Positions 35,314-46,820 of a stretch of 64,000 nt of DNA are shown here, piece after piece. Positions within the stretch are counted from its first letter, which is position 1. Every line of letters begins with the position of its first letter. The DNA is taken from the NCBI GenBank assembly GCA_964304625.1, contig OZ199838.1:2418001-2482000 (forward strand), in the 5' to 3' direction. The position numbers were made by a program, and so were the translations under genes. The DNA is from Kudoa neothunni. Its lineage: Eukaryota; Cnidaria. The notes beneath the pieces were generated by a model. That model saw nothing but the letters and a program-made list of their open reading frames with translations, searched no databases and was not told where the DNA came from.

Positions 35314-37948
35314 CCCATTCAGGGTTTTCGTTGCGTTTTCGCAACAAAATGTATTTGATTATATAACAACATATAAAATTATTATTTCAGATGTATTCTG
35401 TCATTTTAAACCCCCAAACATAATAATTTACGGGAAAAAATATTATTGGAGTTAATTCATATTTTAAAGTTGAACAAAATATGATTTTATGTGCTATTTT
35501 TGAAATTCCAACCGAAAACCCCGAATGGGGGTAATTGAGCGCTGCTTTAAGTATCAATGTACAATGGAGCCAAACTCGTACATGAATCTTTTTGATGCAA
35601 TCAAAGAGTATGAAGATAACGAAAATCTAGAGTCGATTGATTTTGTGTTATTACCTCCTGAAAAATTCGACGCTCTTACAGATACTGAGGATAATTTTGA
35701 ATCCAATTTTAATGGTATATATGACCTCAATTTAATTCCTGGGACGTATGGAGAAATTAAAGTATTTTCTGAGGCGTTTGAATCCTTTATAAACGACGGT
35801 ACCTTGATATGGACTGATAAAACTAATATCGTTTCTACTCAAGAAAAATCAAAATTTTTGTCCGAATGAGACCATATCAATCAATCAATCAATCGGAATA
35901 TAGATAATTTTTCATCAATACTTGAAAGGAACCTAAATTCTTGTGGAACTTTTTTGGAGTTATTTAATGAAAATTGATTTACACGCATTATGAAACAAAC
36001 TAATTTATATGCGAACCAGAATAGCGGTCATGACTTTCATGTTACGATTAGTGAAATGAAATCTTTTATTGGCATTTTGATTTTGTCTGGTTATCATAGA
36101 TTAGCACGCCAATCTATGTATTGGGAATCCTATCCAGGCAGGCGCTGGTGTTGAAGTCGTTAAAAATTCAATGACCTACAAACGCTTCAAATCTATAAAA
36201 AAATTCATTCATTCATTCATTCATTCTAATAATAATAATTCAATTATTGACACCACCGATAGATTTTTCAAGGAACGTCCCTTAATTCAAGAATTCAACA
36301 AAAATTTCAAAAAATTCGGAATATTTGAAAAATATATATCTGTGGATGGGCAGTTGCAGTTGATACATTATACTGGTAGGCATTCCGCTAAAATGTTTAT
36401 GAAAAATAAACCAATTAGATTCGACTTCAAGCAGTTGCAGTGGGTTATGTCGTCATCCTCCGGTTATATGTATAGTTTTGACGTGTATAGTGGAAAGTCA
36501 GCAAATTATGATAAAAAAGGTCTCACTGTGTTCTTCGATAATTTTTTTACTTCTCATAAATTATTACAAGAGCTCAAAAGAAGAAATATCAAGACTACTG
36601 GAACCTTAAGATCGAACAGAATATCAAATTGCCATGTTATTCCCCAAAAAGTAATGGCAAAAAAACCAAGAGGAGAATTTGAGATGTTTTCTGATGATCA
36701 ACAAGGTATTCATCGCATTCAATGGAATGATACAAAACCTGTTATCGCATTGAGTAATTGCTACACCGCTCACTCTCCTCAAAGCATCAAAAGATAGTGT
36801 AGGTCAAAGAAAAAAGAAATTACTATTTGTCAGCCATTTATGATATGTGCATATAATAAGTTAATGGATGGAGTAGATATTGCCGATAATTTAATTTCTT
36901 GTTATATAATTAACATAAAAGGAAAAAAATGGTATTGGTTCATTATTACGAATATGATATCAATAGCAGTAGTAAATTCATGGAGTATTTATAATATTGT
37001 AAATAACACACAAATTGACTAGTTGAAGCATGATGTCCGGAATATTGTGACTGACTTGGTAACATCCACAAAAACCAAAATTAGCCGAAAGTCTCTGTTG
37101 GGTAAATTGCAGAACGCAAATCTATGTAATAAACCAACATTGGTGTCTCATCCTCACAAAATATGACGTAGATGTGTGGTGTGTAAAAACACTACCGTTC
37201 ATATTTGCAAAAGTTGTGGAACTTATATTCATACAAAGTGCTCTGGGCTGTTCCACAAGTAAATGATTAAAATTATAGTTTTCTTTTAGATTACTTTTTT
37301 CCCCATGTATTGGACAAATATTATTTATGCCCGTTGTAATCTTATTCCCACACAAGGAAAGTTTTTCGTTGCATTTCTGGAATCTAAATAATTCTTGAAT
37401 ATACTCTTCTATAATTTAATTTTTTCTGATTATTTCTAAGATGGTTATAATAATAGTTATTTAACTCTAACACCAGATATGTAACAACTACAAAATTGTA
37501 ATTTAAATGGGCTAATGGTGTAAAACTTAATATCTCATGGCAAAATGAGACATTAGTTAGAGGTGTTGTTATCAGTAAGGAAATATTGTTGAAATATGAA
37601 CTAAAAATAATTTTTTATCGCTAATCTGGGTTAAGAATACCGAGTGACACTCAAACGTACTACAGCCCATGTCTTTAAAAAATATAGCAAACAAAATAAT
37701 ATAAATCTCTCGATAATATATCACATAGTTATTACTTAATTGTTGTTTAAAATTCAGTGTTTTTGTTAATTTCGTTTGTCACGTGATACACAAATTTACG
37801 TACCGCATAAGTTTTTCGTTGCGTTTTCGCAACACGCAAAAACCCACATATCTTAGTAAGGAGGGGGAATTTTAAAATCAATAATAACATTGTTAGTTTT
37901 ACTTAATATTACAATCTTACAAAAATATAAAATTGGAACCTGAAAGGG
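35314..37948 (+). mobile_element. piggyBac element, copy 2, with both ends and TTAA duplication
   Basis: 2,635 bp between TTAA sites at 35310-35313 and 37949-37952. Terminal repeats are CCCATTCAGG at the left and the inverse of CCCTTTCAGG at the right. A hairpin motif, GTTGCG-TTTT-CGCAAC, occurs near both ends (35330-35346 and 37814-37831). The transposase gene runs from about 35525 to 37262: an acidic N-terminus, the DDD core (S-V-D-G-Q-L-Q, F-F-D-N-F-F-T-S, M-D-G-V-D-I-A-D), K-G-K-K-W-Y-W, and a C-terminal cysteine-rich domain (R-R-C-V-V-C-K ... C-K-S-C-G ... H-T-K-C). Breaks seen are a stop at the end of the N-terminal frame (35867), a 4-base extra segment near 36138, a TAG after S-I-K-R (36795), and another stop before the cysteine domain. 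Ends look mobilisable but the gene is dead. Confidence 0.9.
35525..37262 (+). pseudogene. piggyBac transposase gene (broken) of copy 2
   Basis: Coding part of the element described above, in at least three frames. Longest pieces are 35525-35869 (acidic N-terminal region), about 35990-36150 (helical N-terminal domain ending in Y-W-E-S-Y-P), 36171-36797 (first two catalytic Asp regions) and 36840-37022 (third Asp region). The cysteine-rich tail follows at 37165-37262. All three catalytic aspartates remain. The TAG at 36795 is also present in the 10-12 kb copy, so it predates their separation. Confidence 0.85.
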
Positions 37949-38240
37949 TTAATAAATGAATGATTTATGTCCAATGATAATCCAAAATTTGAAAGTAATG
38001 TGAGTTCAGCGAATAGGTATTATATAACGTTTTCGCGTTTTAACCCAATGATATTGTAGTTTATATAATGTACATAAGATGGGGAACCGCACTTATGACC
38101 TTTGCGAGTCGCAGGTTGCCGACCCCTTACTTAAACTCACAGTATAATTAAATTTAACTTGGAAAATTTAATAGCAAGGAAGAAGATCACAAAAGAAGAA
38201 TGACTGCTCATTACAGCCACCAAATTAAATAATTTTGGTG

Positions 38241-38898
38241 TTATTGTTGAAACGAAGCAGGTGATCTAGCATACCGGGTGCCATCAACAGTAACACGTAC
38301 ACCATTAATCAACGCAAGAGCAATCACCAAATAGCCAGTTTTATAGAGAGTTGGCATTTTGAAGCCGTAACCAAGATCCCAAACCTAAAATAATATATTA
38401 TTAGAGAATGTTGAATTGAATTATCGATCAAAGTCAAAATCGTTTACCAAATGTCGAATTCCATTTAAAAAATGATAAGAAACTCCAGCTACACATCCGA
38501 ACTTGGCGAGAACAATCAAAGGATATGGTACATAATGTTTCAAGGTTTCAAGAATAGTGACCCAACTATAGGGTAGGAACGACATAGCCGCCACACCGAC
38601 TGACACTATAAAATGTCAAAATGGATATAATTATTCCTACGAACAGGTATCTACCAAGGGTAAATATGAATCCAGTAGTGCGATGGCTACCAGATAGAAG
38701 TGGCGGTAGTTCCATTTTATAAATGGATAAATGTGGCGATACGGGTCTATTCAACTGGATATTCTTTCGCATGAATTTTTGTCCATGTTCAACCGTCATA
38801 AATCTCTTTACGGCAGCTGCATCTATTCTATACCGAAGGCAATCTTTTAAACTCTCATAACCAACTGAACTACCTTTTAGGAAACGAAATAGCGACAA
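38241..38898 (-). CDS. SDHC: Succinate dehydrogenase cytochrome b560 subunit, 181 aa
   Basis: Membrane-anchor subunit of respiratory complex II in the inner mitochondrial membrane, contributing to haem b and the ubiquinone pocket. Three exons (38898-38655, 38605-38448, 38384-38241), with introns of 49 and 63 nt. After a basic, serine-containing N-terminal presequence comes the family hallmark N-R-P-V-S-P-H-L-S-I-Y, then T-T-G-F-I-F-T-L (first membrane helix), a second helix, the haem-ligand region S-Y-H-F-L-N-G-I-R-H-L-V-W-D-L-G, and a third helix ending in ARSPASFQQ. The haem-ligand histidine is present. Length fits the family (about 170 aa in mammals). The start is the first ATG in the exon. 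Confidence 0.95.
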
Positions 38899-40546
38899 AG
38901 CGGGGTGGAAATCGAAAAGTGCATAAATTAGATATTTTACTTAAATTTCTAACTGATAATAAATTCACAACAATAGCAGGAAAAATCACCCCAGCATAAC
39001 CGTTTAAAAGTTAAAATCACCGGAAACGAGAGGCTACGACTGGGATTTCGTACGATTTAATTAAACACGGACAACCAACACGTTCTAGCTACTTAGGAAT
39101 TCATCTTTGTCAGCCTAGTGTTAGCAACATAATAACTTCTTTTTTTAATTTTCTAAATCGTGTGTTTACCAATAAAATAACGGACCAACCATCTGCATTA
39201 TTATTGTCATTGCTGATCAGGTATCATCCATGGATAGATTAAGACGCGCCACACTTGCTTGTTATTAATTGGAATAAGATAATGAAATATCAACTGGCCA
39301 AGGCCGCATTACTTAAAGGGAATTGAGTGTAAGCACGCAGCTGTAATCCTCTGTTTAGTTGAGAAGTGATTTGGAGTTCGTGACATGATGCCGCTTCGAT
39401 GAGTATTTGGATTAACACTAAAAATATTACAACCAAAAACTCCCTAGGTGAAATTTCCCCCTTTCAGATTATTACAAGTTACAGCAAACTTCACTATGTA
39501 TAGTCGATTGTTTGTAAACGAAATTGTTAGCATTAGAATGCGCGTGTAATACGTTAAATTAATAAAGCAACTTGCTACATAGAAACTAATCTTTAATCAC
39601 AAGAATTATTTCCTACCGATAATTAATCTGTCACGCACTTATTTATTCATTCCAATTCATTTATAATTCGAATTAACAATTCCGCCCATGCGTCTCAATA
39701 TCGGTAGGGCATGTGCAACTTGTATTATACGACGCAACAATATAAACGTCATCCAAGTTCCCAAGCAATTCACAAGTACGACTTAACGTAAGTAGATTAG
39801 ATGCGAAATAAACCGAGTTAATTTTAACAATCAAAGCCGCTCCTTTTTTTAATGCCATTAGTCGCAATAAGACGATTAACAGGAGACTAATCCGATGAGA
39901 GTGTCGGTGTTGGTGGGTTGTGGTGTTGTTGTTTGTTCAGCTAATAGTTGGTGCACATATTGGACCGGTAGTGTGACATTAACCCACCCGCCCAAACGTA
40001 TTCAGCATACACTTGAGGGTTTAATTAAAATGATGCATCCTTTATTGGTACGCACTTAAAATTAACCACCAAAACAACTACACTAGCTTGTACCACCAGT
40101 CAAATAGGTGTTAGATTAGGGCGTGGGGATTGTCTCACTGAGGAATATTTTTAATATTGATAGGATTGTTAGTTGGTATATTTGCGTGTTGAATTGTTAA
40201 CAATTTAAAATGCAACTGGGAAAACGTGTTTGCTAGGTGTTTTATTCGGGTAAGGTGATTTGTTAATGGGACTAACGTTCAATCTCTCAGCACTCTAGTC
40301 AACCAATCGTTGCCAATAGAAATTATCGCGTATTATAGTTTTGGTGGCAAAATCCGATTACCACGATCACAGGATCTATTCATTGGATAACGCTGGTTGA
40401 TCCATAAAAGAGGCGGTACTACGCATTTATCCGCTATTCATCGTTTGTTCGGCCGCGAATTATAACACCGTCATATTGATTCGAGCAGCTCCAATATTAT
40501 TGATTGTTCATTAGTCAATCAACGAACCACCATTACTAATAGCGCA
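38899..40546. other. Divergent intergenic region between SDHC and DP
   Basis: Shared upstream region of two divergent genes. It is moderately less AT-rich toward 40.5 kb. A minus-strand frame at 39673-39867 (starting at an ATG after L-L-R-L) is coding-like for about 60 codons and ends T-D-I-E-T-H-G-R-N-C, and a nearby minus-strand stretch at 39880-40000 is also open. I could not splice them into a convincing gene. Confidence 0.4.
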
Positions 40547-42918
40547 ATGCATCCGAAGAACATTACCGATCCTCATCATAGTAGACAACATATTTTTAAC
40601 TGGTTTCACTATCGTGGTTTATATTAGTGGTCGATCATTACACCGCTGGCATTCCATATGCATCTGCTAATGTGCCGTCTTCGTTTGTAGTAGCTGCTGA
40701 CAGCCATTGCTATCAGTCACAATCCCAATCGCAGCATCCCTCCTCCTTGATCTACGACCCAGCTTCATCTTACATCAACTATAGTAAAGTAATTTTGGGA
40801 TTGAGTTTACTCTTGTCCAATTATAATTCCCCCCCCAAAAATTAGGACGAAGGTGATATGTACCCCACAATGTCAATGATGCCAGGAATGGTCGTTGATA
40901 CCGATCTTCAGTCCAACAATAATAATGGTCATTTCGCTAATGGGGGTAAATTAATCACCACATTAGTGGTGTTGTTTGGTTTTGATTAGAGTTGTTTCGA
41001 TAGAGTACACCAACAACGATCCTCCCCACTATCAGCAGCAAAGATCGTATAGCACCCATGATAGTAATCTTATGGCTGGACATTCTTCCCATTTTATCCC
41101 ACGTAACAATGGCATGCCAACTTACTCCCAATCCCACACCCTCACTCATAATGAAGGCAATAGTCAACCAGCTCATTTTGCTGACTACGCTCAGAGCAGA
41201 AAAAGACATATGCATCAAGATTTAGCTCCCCCTACAAATCCTGCTGGCTATGGCTAGTATCTCTAATGTGTCTAGTTGGGAGTGTAACTAAACGTTGGGT
41301 AGCAATGTAAACGCCGCTGCACAAGACCTCAAACAACCTAAAACTGACAAAGCTAGCAAAGGATTGAGACATTTCTCGATGAAAGTTTGTGAGAAGGTTC
41401 AACAGAAAAAAATCACCACTTACAACGAGGTTTATTCCTCTCATCGTGTGTATGGGGTTGATTGATGTGTAATGTTGATGCCAGGTTGCAGATGAATTGG
41501 TTCATGAATTTGGGGGAAAGCGATAAAGGTCCCGGCAATGAACAGGTAAATCAACGACTAGCATTTGCTTAGTCGATTAACAATTACTTAAGAACATCCG
41601 CCGAAGGGTGTATGATGCGTTGAATGTGCTGATGGCAATGAATATAATATCGAAAGACAAGAAGGAAATCAGATGGCTTGGGTTGCCGAGCAATTCTGCC
41701 CAAGAACATCAACGACTTCAAGTATTTGACTGATAATCTGTTGTCGTTATTCTTCACGTAAAATAATTTGATTTACTTAGAATGAAGGCATCGATATGTA
41801 TGAGTCAATTAAAGCGAAACTGAAAACTATCTATGAACTTATCATACAGGTATCTAATTGTTTGAGGACAAATGATTAATGCGGGCCGATGCAATTTAGC
41901 AAGTTTCTTTACAGAACCTGATTAGCTACAATAAGAAACATGAGAATGAAGCTGGCTACAGTACAAGTCCGGATAAATGCATCCAACTGCCGTTTCTAGC
42001 TATCACCACCTCTCAGAATACTGATGTTATCTGTAGAATTAATGATCAGAAGTAGGCCCACTTTTATATTACTTTGTTTGTGAGCTATTTTCTATCTATG
42101 AAGAAATAAATATGACATATCATTTTCGTCGGATTTTGAATTGAACGACGATTCTGAAATTTTGAGACGATTAGGCTTCAGCTGCAATCTTGAAAGCCCC
42201 AGTTGTACTCCGAAAGATTTGAAAAGATCTTTACAAATGGTTCCCCCGAATCTGTCCTACTATGTTAGAGCTATGGCTGGCAGGTCGGTTGCTGAGTTTC
42301 AAGAGCATGTTCTTAGCAATAGGTACTCTCACTATTAAATGATGCCTTCATTGTCAATATTTTATTATTATTATTATTATTCGATTTACCGTTATATATT
42401 GATTTAACTGAATTCACCTTGGAATGAGATTAATTTTGATAATTCATAGAGGATACCTTGGACACGATGATGTCATGGAATTTTACAATCGTATCAATAG
42501 AAGTGTGTTTGAAAGTGTTCCCAACAACAACAGCAATAATACCTACAGCGAAAAACAGTTTTCCGCGAAACATTCACCCCCCAATGAACACCAAAACGTC
42601 GACAAACTCAACTCTAATTCGGTTGGACATTACACCTACAACCACAACTCACCTTTTCCTCATCATGAACATTCTGGCTCAAACTCTAACAACGATCGTG
42701 ATTCTGTTCATCCGTTCGAATCTGCCACCAACGAAACATATTCGTTGTCGTCACCACTGAACACAACCACTAATATCGCGTCACCCAACTCCAATGATGC
42801 TCCTCATCTAAACTCAAAAGAAACCTTTGTACAGGCCGAACACCAACTAACTCACATGACAAACGATAACAATCTCTCCACCGATTCTATAAACCACCCT
42901 GGATACGATAGACTATAA
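40547..42918 (+). pseudogene. TFDP: DP-family E2F dimerisation partner gene with one frameshifting extra G (possibly an assembly error)
   Basis: DNA-binding partner of E2F in cell-cycle transcription (nuclear). Eleven exons: 40547-40580, 40628-40788, 40846-40945, 41004-41256, 41303-41429, 41485-41545, 41593-41721, 41781-41849, 41915-42051, 42104-42322 and 42450-42918. Landmarks: winged-helix start [26 protein letters not shown], the [11 protein letters not shown] motif, K-E-I-R-W-L-G-L-P, the dimerisation/marked box (L-P-F-L-A-I-T-T) and E-I-L-R-R-L-G. The first four exons and the last encode long Ser/Asn/His-rich tails unlike vertebrate DP1. Exon 6 is 61 nt where 60 would keep frame. The extra base sits in a run of five G (41512-41516). 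An AATAAA follows the stop. The symbol is the family name. Confidence 0.87.
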
Positions 42919-43241
42919 CGTTATTCAATAAATTTTGTCCACCCGTCTAAGTTTGATATTCTTTTATGTTCATGGGAAATATTTGAGGGGATACATTGAG
43001 ATAGGGTAGTGCTTGATGGTTTAAGCGTACAATTTTTAGAGTTGAATATTTGTGTTGCGTAATTTTTTGCGGAAGCGTGATATTACTCATTATAGTATTA
43101 TAGTAATAGTACGTATTGATGCTGCCAAGCCAAAGGTTTATAGAGAGAATATTGTCAAACCTTCTCGTGACGCACATATAAATATAATACATATAAAACA
43201 GATGAAACGAAATGGTATTAATGGCTAATATAAAATATTTA
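42919..43241. other. 3' flank of the DP gene
   Basis: Holds the polyadenylation-like AATAAA just after the stop (about 42925). No other feature. Confidence 0.45.
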
Positions 43242-43500
43242 TACCAGCGGTTCTTAACCTGGGGTTCGGTTCGTGGAGGAATCCAAGGGGGTACGTGAGT
43301 GATTTCAATCTAATTTAATCAGCATACATTCATTATAATTAGGGATTCACAATATCAGTGTAATTATTAAAAAATCAAATGTACTCTTGCGTTATTGTTT
43401 CTTGTAAACATTGTATATTTGCCGTAAAATCTCCTTGTGTTATCATTTATTTTGTAAAAGTGACATAAAATCAAGTCATTTAGTGTATTATTTGTTGAAA
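43242..43500 (+). repeat. hAT-like MITE fragment, copy 2
   Basis: Starts at or near CAGCGGTTCTTAACCTGGGG, a hAT-type end, and parallels 8051-8290. Better preserved at its terminus than the other copy. No opposite end found. Confidence 0.58.
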
Positions 43501-43699
43501 ATTTGCAATTTCCCAAATATATTTTCTAATTTTTCATATTATGTAATTAGAATTGTTGTTTTTTTATAATAACCTACCTATTTTTGACAATATAGGTTTT
43601 CCACTCCGGTTGCCATAAAAACAAAGTCACGAAATCGACTCTATACGTGTTACTCTTCTAAACACTTCGCTAAATTTCCGTGAATCTGTCGATACAAAG

Positions 43700-44406
43700 C
43701 AGGGGTCGGCGACCTACCTACGGCCCATCAATTAGTAGATGCTGGTATTGACTGCGATACGTCATAAGGAATTCATTAACTTGACTGATAGAAACATACT
43801 GAGCATCATCCCCTATTTTTTGTCCTCGTCAGTTCAGTCCACTCGTCAAATTGTAGATCCATTTCCTCATGTTCTCCCTTTGCGAGTTTTTCTTAAATCA
43901 GAACAAAAACATCGTTATAACGTTAAAATAATTAATTTGTATGTTTATAGTAGTAGTTACAGCAGATTTTTCTTTTACATCAAAGATCCCCATTTTTTCA
44001 AATTTAGCGATGGATTTATTCGTTACTTTTTGAGAATATTTCATTAATTCAACTTTTTGAACAATGTTAGAATTTTTCTACTGCCGGTTCACGCATAAGC
44101 CGTAATGTTCGTAGTTTGATAAGGAAACCATGACGCACAACACATAGAATGCACAATAATTATCGATAATGTAATTTTTCGAAAGTAAAATTGAAGTGAT
44201 ATGTTGCTTATGTTACATAGCTTGAAGAGTGTAAGTAAAATTTTCTAGAAATTGGTTACTTTAAGTTTCATTGCAACATTACGTACGGCCCATAAGCTAC
44301 TGTATTTATATGTATGTTTAAATTATGAATCAAAGTATAATGAGGTCCGTGTTAAGTCCATTTAATATATTATGGGCCCGGAAACAAGAAAGGTAAAGGA
44401 CCACTG
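43700..44406. mobile_element. hAT-like element (Charlie-like ends)
   Basis: Left end CAGGGGTCGGCGACC with a nearby ACGGCCCATC block. Right end GGTAAAGGACCACTG (inverse of CAGTGGTCCTTTACC), agreeing at about 10 of 15 positions. The left end is close to that of the element at 34278. An open frame at 43739-44047 is probably chance or antisense to decayed transposase. No 8-bp duplication seen, so the right boundary is tentative. Confidence 0.5.
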
Positions 44407-46820
44407 GTTTTCATGCTAATACTAGTAATTGATAGCATTTTGTAATGACGTCAACCGGTCGATAAACATGTAGATGTTGAGCGCTACCTTCTGAGTATTG
44501 GATTTAGGACCATACGAATTAATTGTCGTTAAATAAATGCATGGCGACTCCAAACAAATATATTCTTGAATATATTAATAAAAAATAAAAATTTATATTG
44601 TTGCGTATTTTCCTTGTTAAAATAAATACTTTGATATATTACGGATCCAGAATTTTCAATTGTTATTAGTATAGTCCGAAAATGCGCTACATGAGTTGAT
44701 ACGAAAATTGTAATCGCCACCAATGAGTTATAGTAGGTCTCGACATTGCACGGTTCTGTATAATTTAGGTTCTATTTTTTATCGAATTTTAGATTTAATT
44801 CGAAAATTATTCGATTGGTTTGGTTTCATATTTTGAAAATAAATATGGATGAAAAATAGATGCATATTATAGTTTAAAGGAATTTTGGTGATTTGTTACA
44901 GCACATCAGATATTTTGAAACTGATTAATCCCCAATTTACATATCTAGGCGCCCAATCTAAATATTTCAAGATTACAAATGAACTTAAATGAAATATCAA
45001 AACAATAAAGTACTAAATTAATCGATACAACTTTCTGGTGCAATAGCAGTGTTTTTAAATTATTTTAACCTAATGTTGGAATGATCATGCTCAATAAACC
45101 TAAGTGCATTATAATGAGGCTCGGTTATGGATCCTAGTTGTTTTACGCTAAAATGTTAATATATTTTTAAAAATTATAAATATTTATTGAAAAAAATAAT
45201 ATTAAATGAGTCAAGAACGAGTTAATTACTTCGATAAAGTCGAATTCAGTCTATGGAGAAATTTAATTTAATGTGGAATTTACCTAAGACATGACATGAT
45301 TAAGTGGCCGCGTAAATTTTAATCCTAAATGACATGTATGCTTGCGCGAGGAGAATTTTGAATCCCATAAATTTTTTCTCATAGGCGCTATACAAATTTA
45401 ATTGTTTAAAATCTGCCATATTTAATTATTTTTAACGAACCGATATGCTCGTACAGGTTAGAAATAATTAAATATAATCAAAACTTATGGCATCTGAATA
45501 TTACTTACCACACAAATTATCATTTTGATTTTTTATTCTGGTGTAACATAAACTTAATAACATAACTTATTTTGAAGAATAAATAAAATTTCTTAGTTGT
45601 CAGTTGCATTTTAGAATACATTTTAATCTACAAACATTTCATTAAGGTATAGAAAAGACTAATAGAAAAATTGCATATATCAGACGAAATTTGGAATTTA
45701 TAAAAGTATCTAAATAAATAAATAAATTCTAAGCTTTAATTATTTAGACAAAAGTATTTAAATAACAAGGGATTATTTCTGATAAATGAGTATTTATTTT
45801 AACAGTAATAATATTTAAATGCAAGAATGACTCCGCTAAAAAAACCTTTTTATGGGCTCATGGAGGTGCTATGAAGAAAAGGAACATTTTACAAATAGAA
45901 ATTACAGAATTTTACATCAAAATCAAACACACCTGTATTGTCTAAATATGAAAATTTTCCATTAATGCATTTTAGCAAGGAAACAATCAAAAAGCTAATG
46001 ATCTAAAATTATATATATTGATATTTTTTATATCAATCCTTTCATTAATTTATTAGGATTGAATACGATTTAAAAATAAATAGCTTCATTAGTACTAAAG
46101 TTTAGGTGTTTTGAATGTGAAAAAATATTTAAAATATTTTTGAATGAATAAATACATAAAATCTTTTTATATGAATTTATTTTTTTATTGTATCTCTTCG
46201 CTTATAAATTATTTATAGAAAATATTAAATTTATCAATGTTCTAAAAGATTTGAATCTTACATTTTTATTATATAAGAGTTAGTAATGTTAAAACATTTT
46301 TTAAGCATTAAAATTTGCACATCAAAGAATATAAAAATGGTTCCATACTTAATCTCATAAAGAATTGAAATCATGACGAATGTTATTAAGTCATATTTTG
46401 TTGGCGTAGTGGTTGATCGAGTTGAGATAATTGTGACAAATGTATCTGTTGGGATTAGGACACCAATGGTAACAGGATTCCTATTGAATCAATGTGTATT
46501 TGAACTCCCATAAGACCAACCATCAGAATAATACTCACCTTTCGTTTTGAATAATATCCTTAGTGATAGTACCTATAGAATTAGTTGTTTAGTTGGGTGC
46601 GATTGAATTGTAAGCTGGACCTCAGTTGCATAAAAGATATTGTGAGAGTGATTCGGCCCACATTCTACTGTAGGAAATCTCGTTGTCACCTCGGATTATT
46701 ATTTATGTTATTTTCGACGTTGTTATTGTTTTTGTTGATTAAACCAATAGAGAGCCGGTGCTCCCATCGAATAATATTTTATTTGAGGCAGTGTACGGAT
46801 AGAAATAGCTCGAAACAATA
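44407..46820. other. Gene-free AT-rich region
   Basis: 2.4 kb without a supported feature. The kinase promoter should be near its end. An open frame at 46585-46821 is hydrophobic and ends just before the proposed kinase start but does not join it in frame. Confidence 0.42.

Larger units (their letters stand above)
34278..38128. mobile_element. hAT-like element split by a piggyBac insertion
   Basis: Left end CAGCGGTCGGCGACC with GGCTGGAAGAGCCA just inside, typical of Charlie-like hAT ends. Right end GGTTGCCGACCCCTT. The flanking octamers ACTTAGAA (34270-34277) and ACTTAAAC (38129-38136) agree at 6 of 8 bases. Without the inserted piggyBac (35314-37948) and one TTAA, the element is about 1.2 kb and shows no hAT transposase, so it was probably non-autonomous. 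It must be older than the piggyBac inside it. Confidence 0.72.

Noticed and set aside
39673-39867. Possible gene between SDHC and DP
   Set aside because: Coding-like but could not be spliced to neighbouring open stretches, and a plus-strand reading with a good GTAAGT donor overlaps it, so strand is undecided.
43739-44047. 102-codon plus-strand ORF
   Set aside because: Lies inside a hAT-like element and matches no transposase domain in this orientation.
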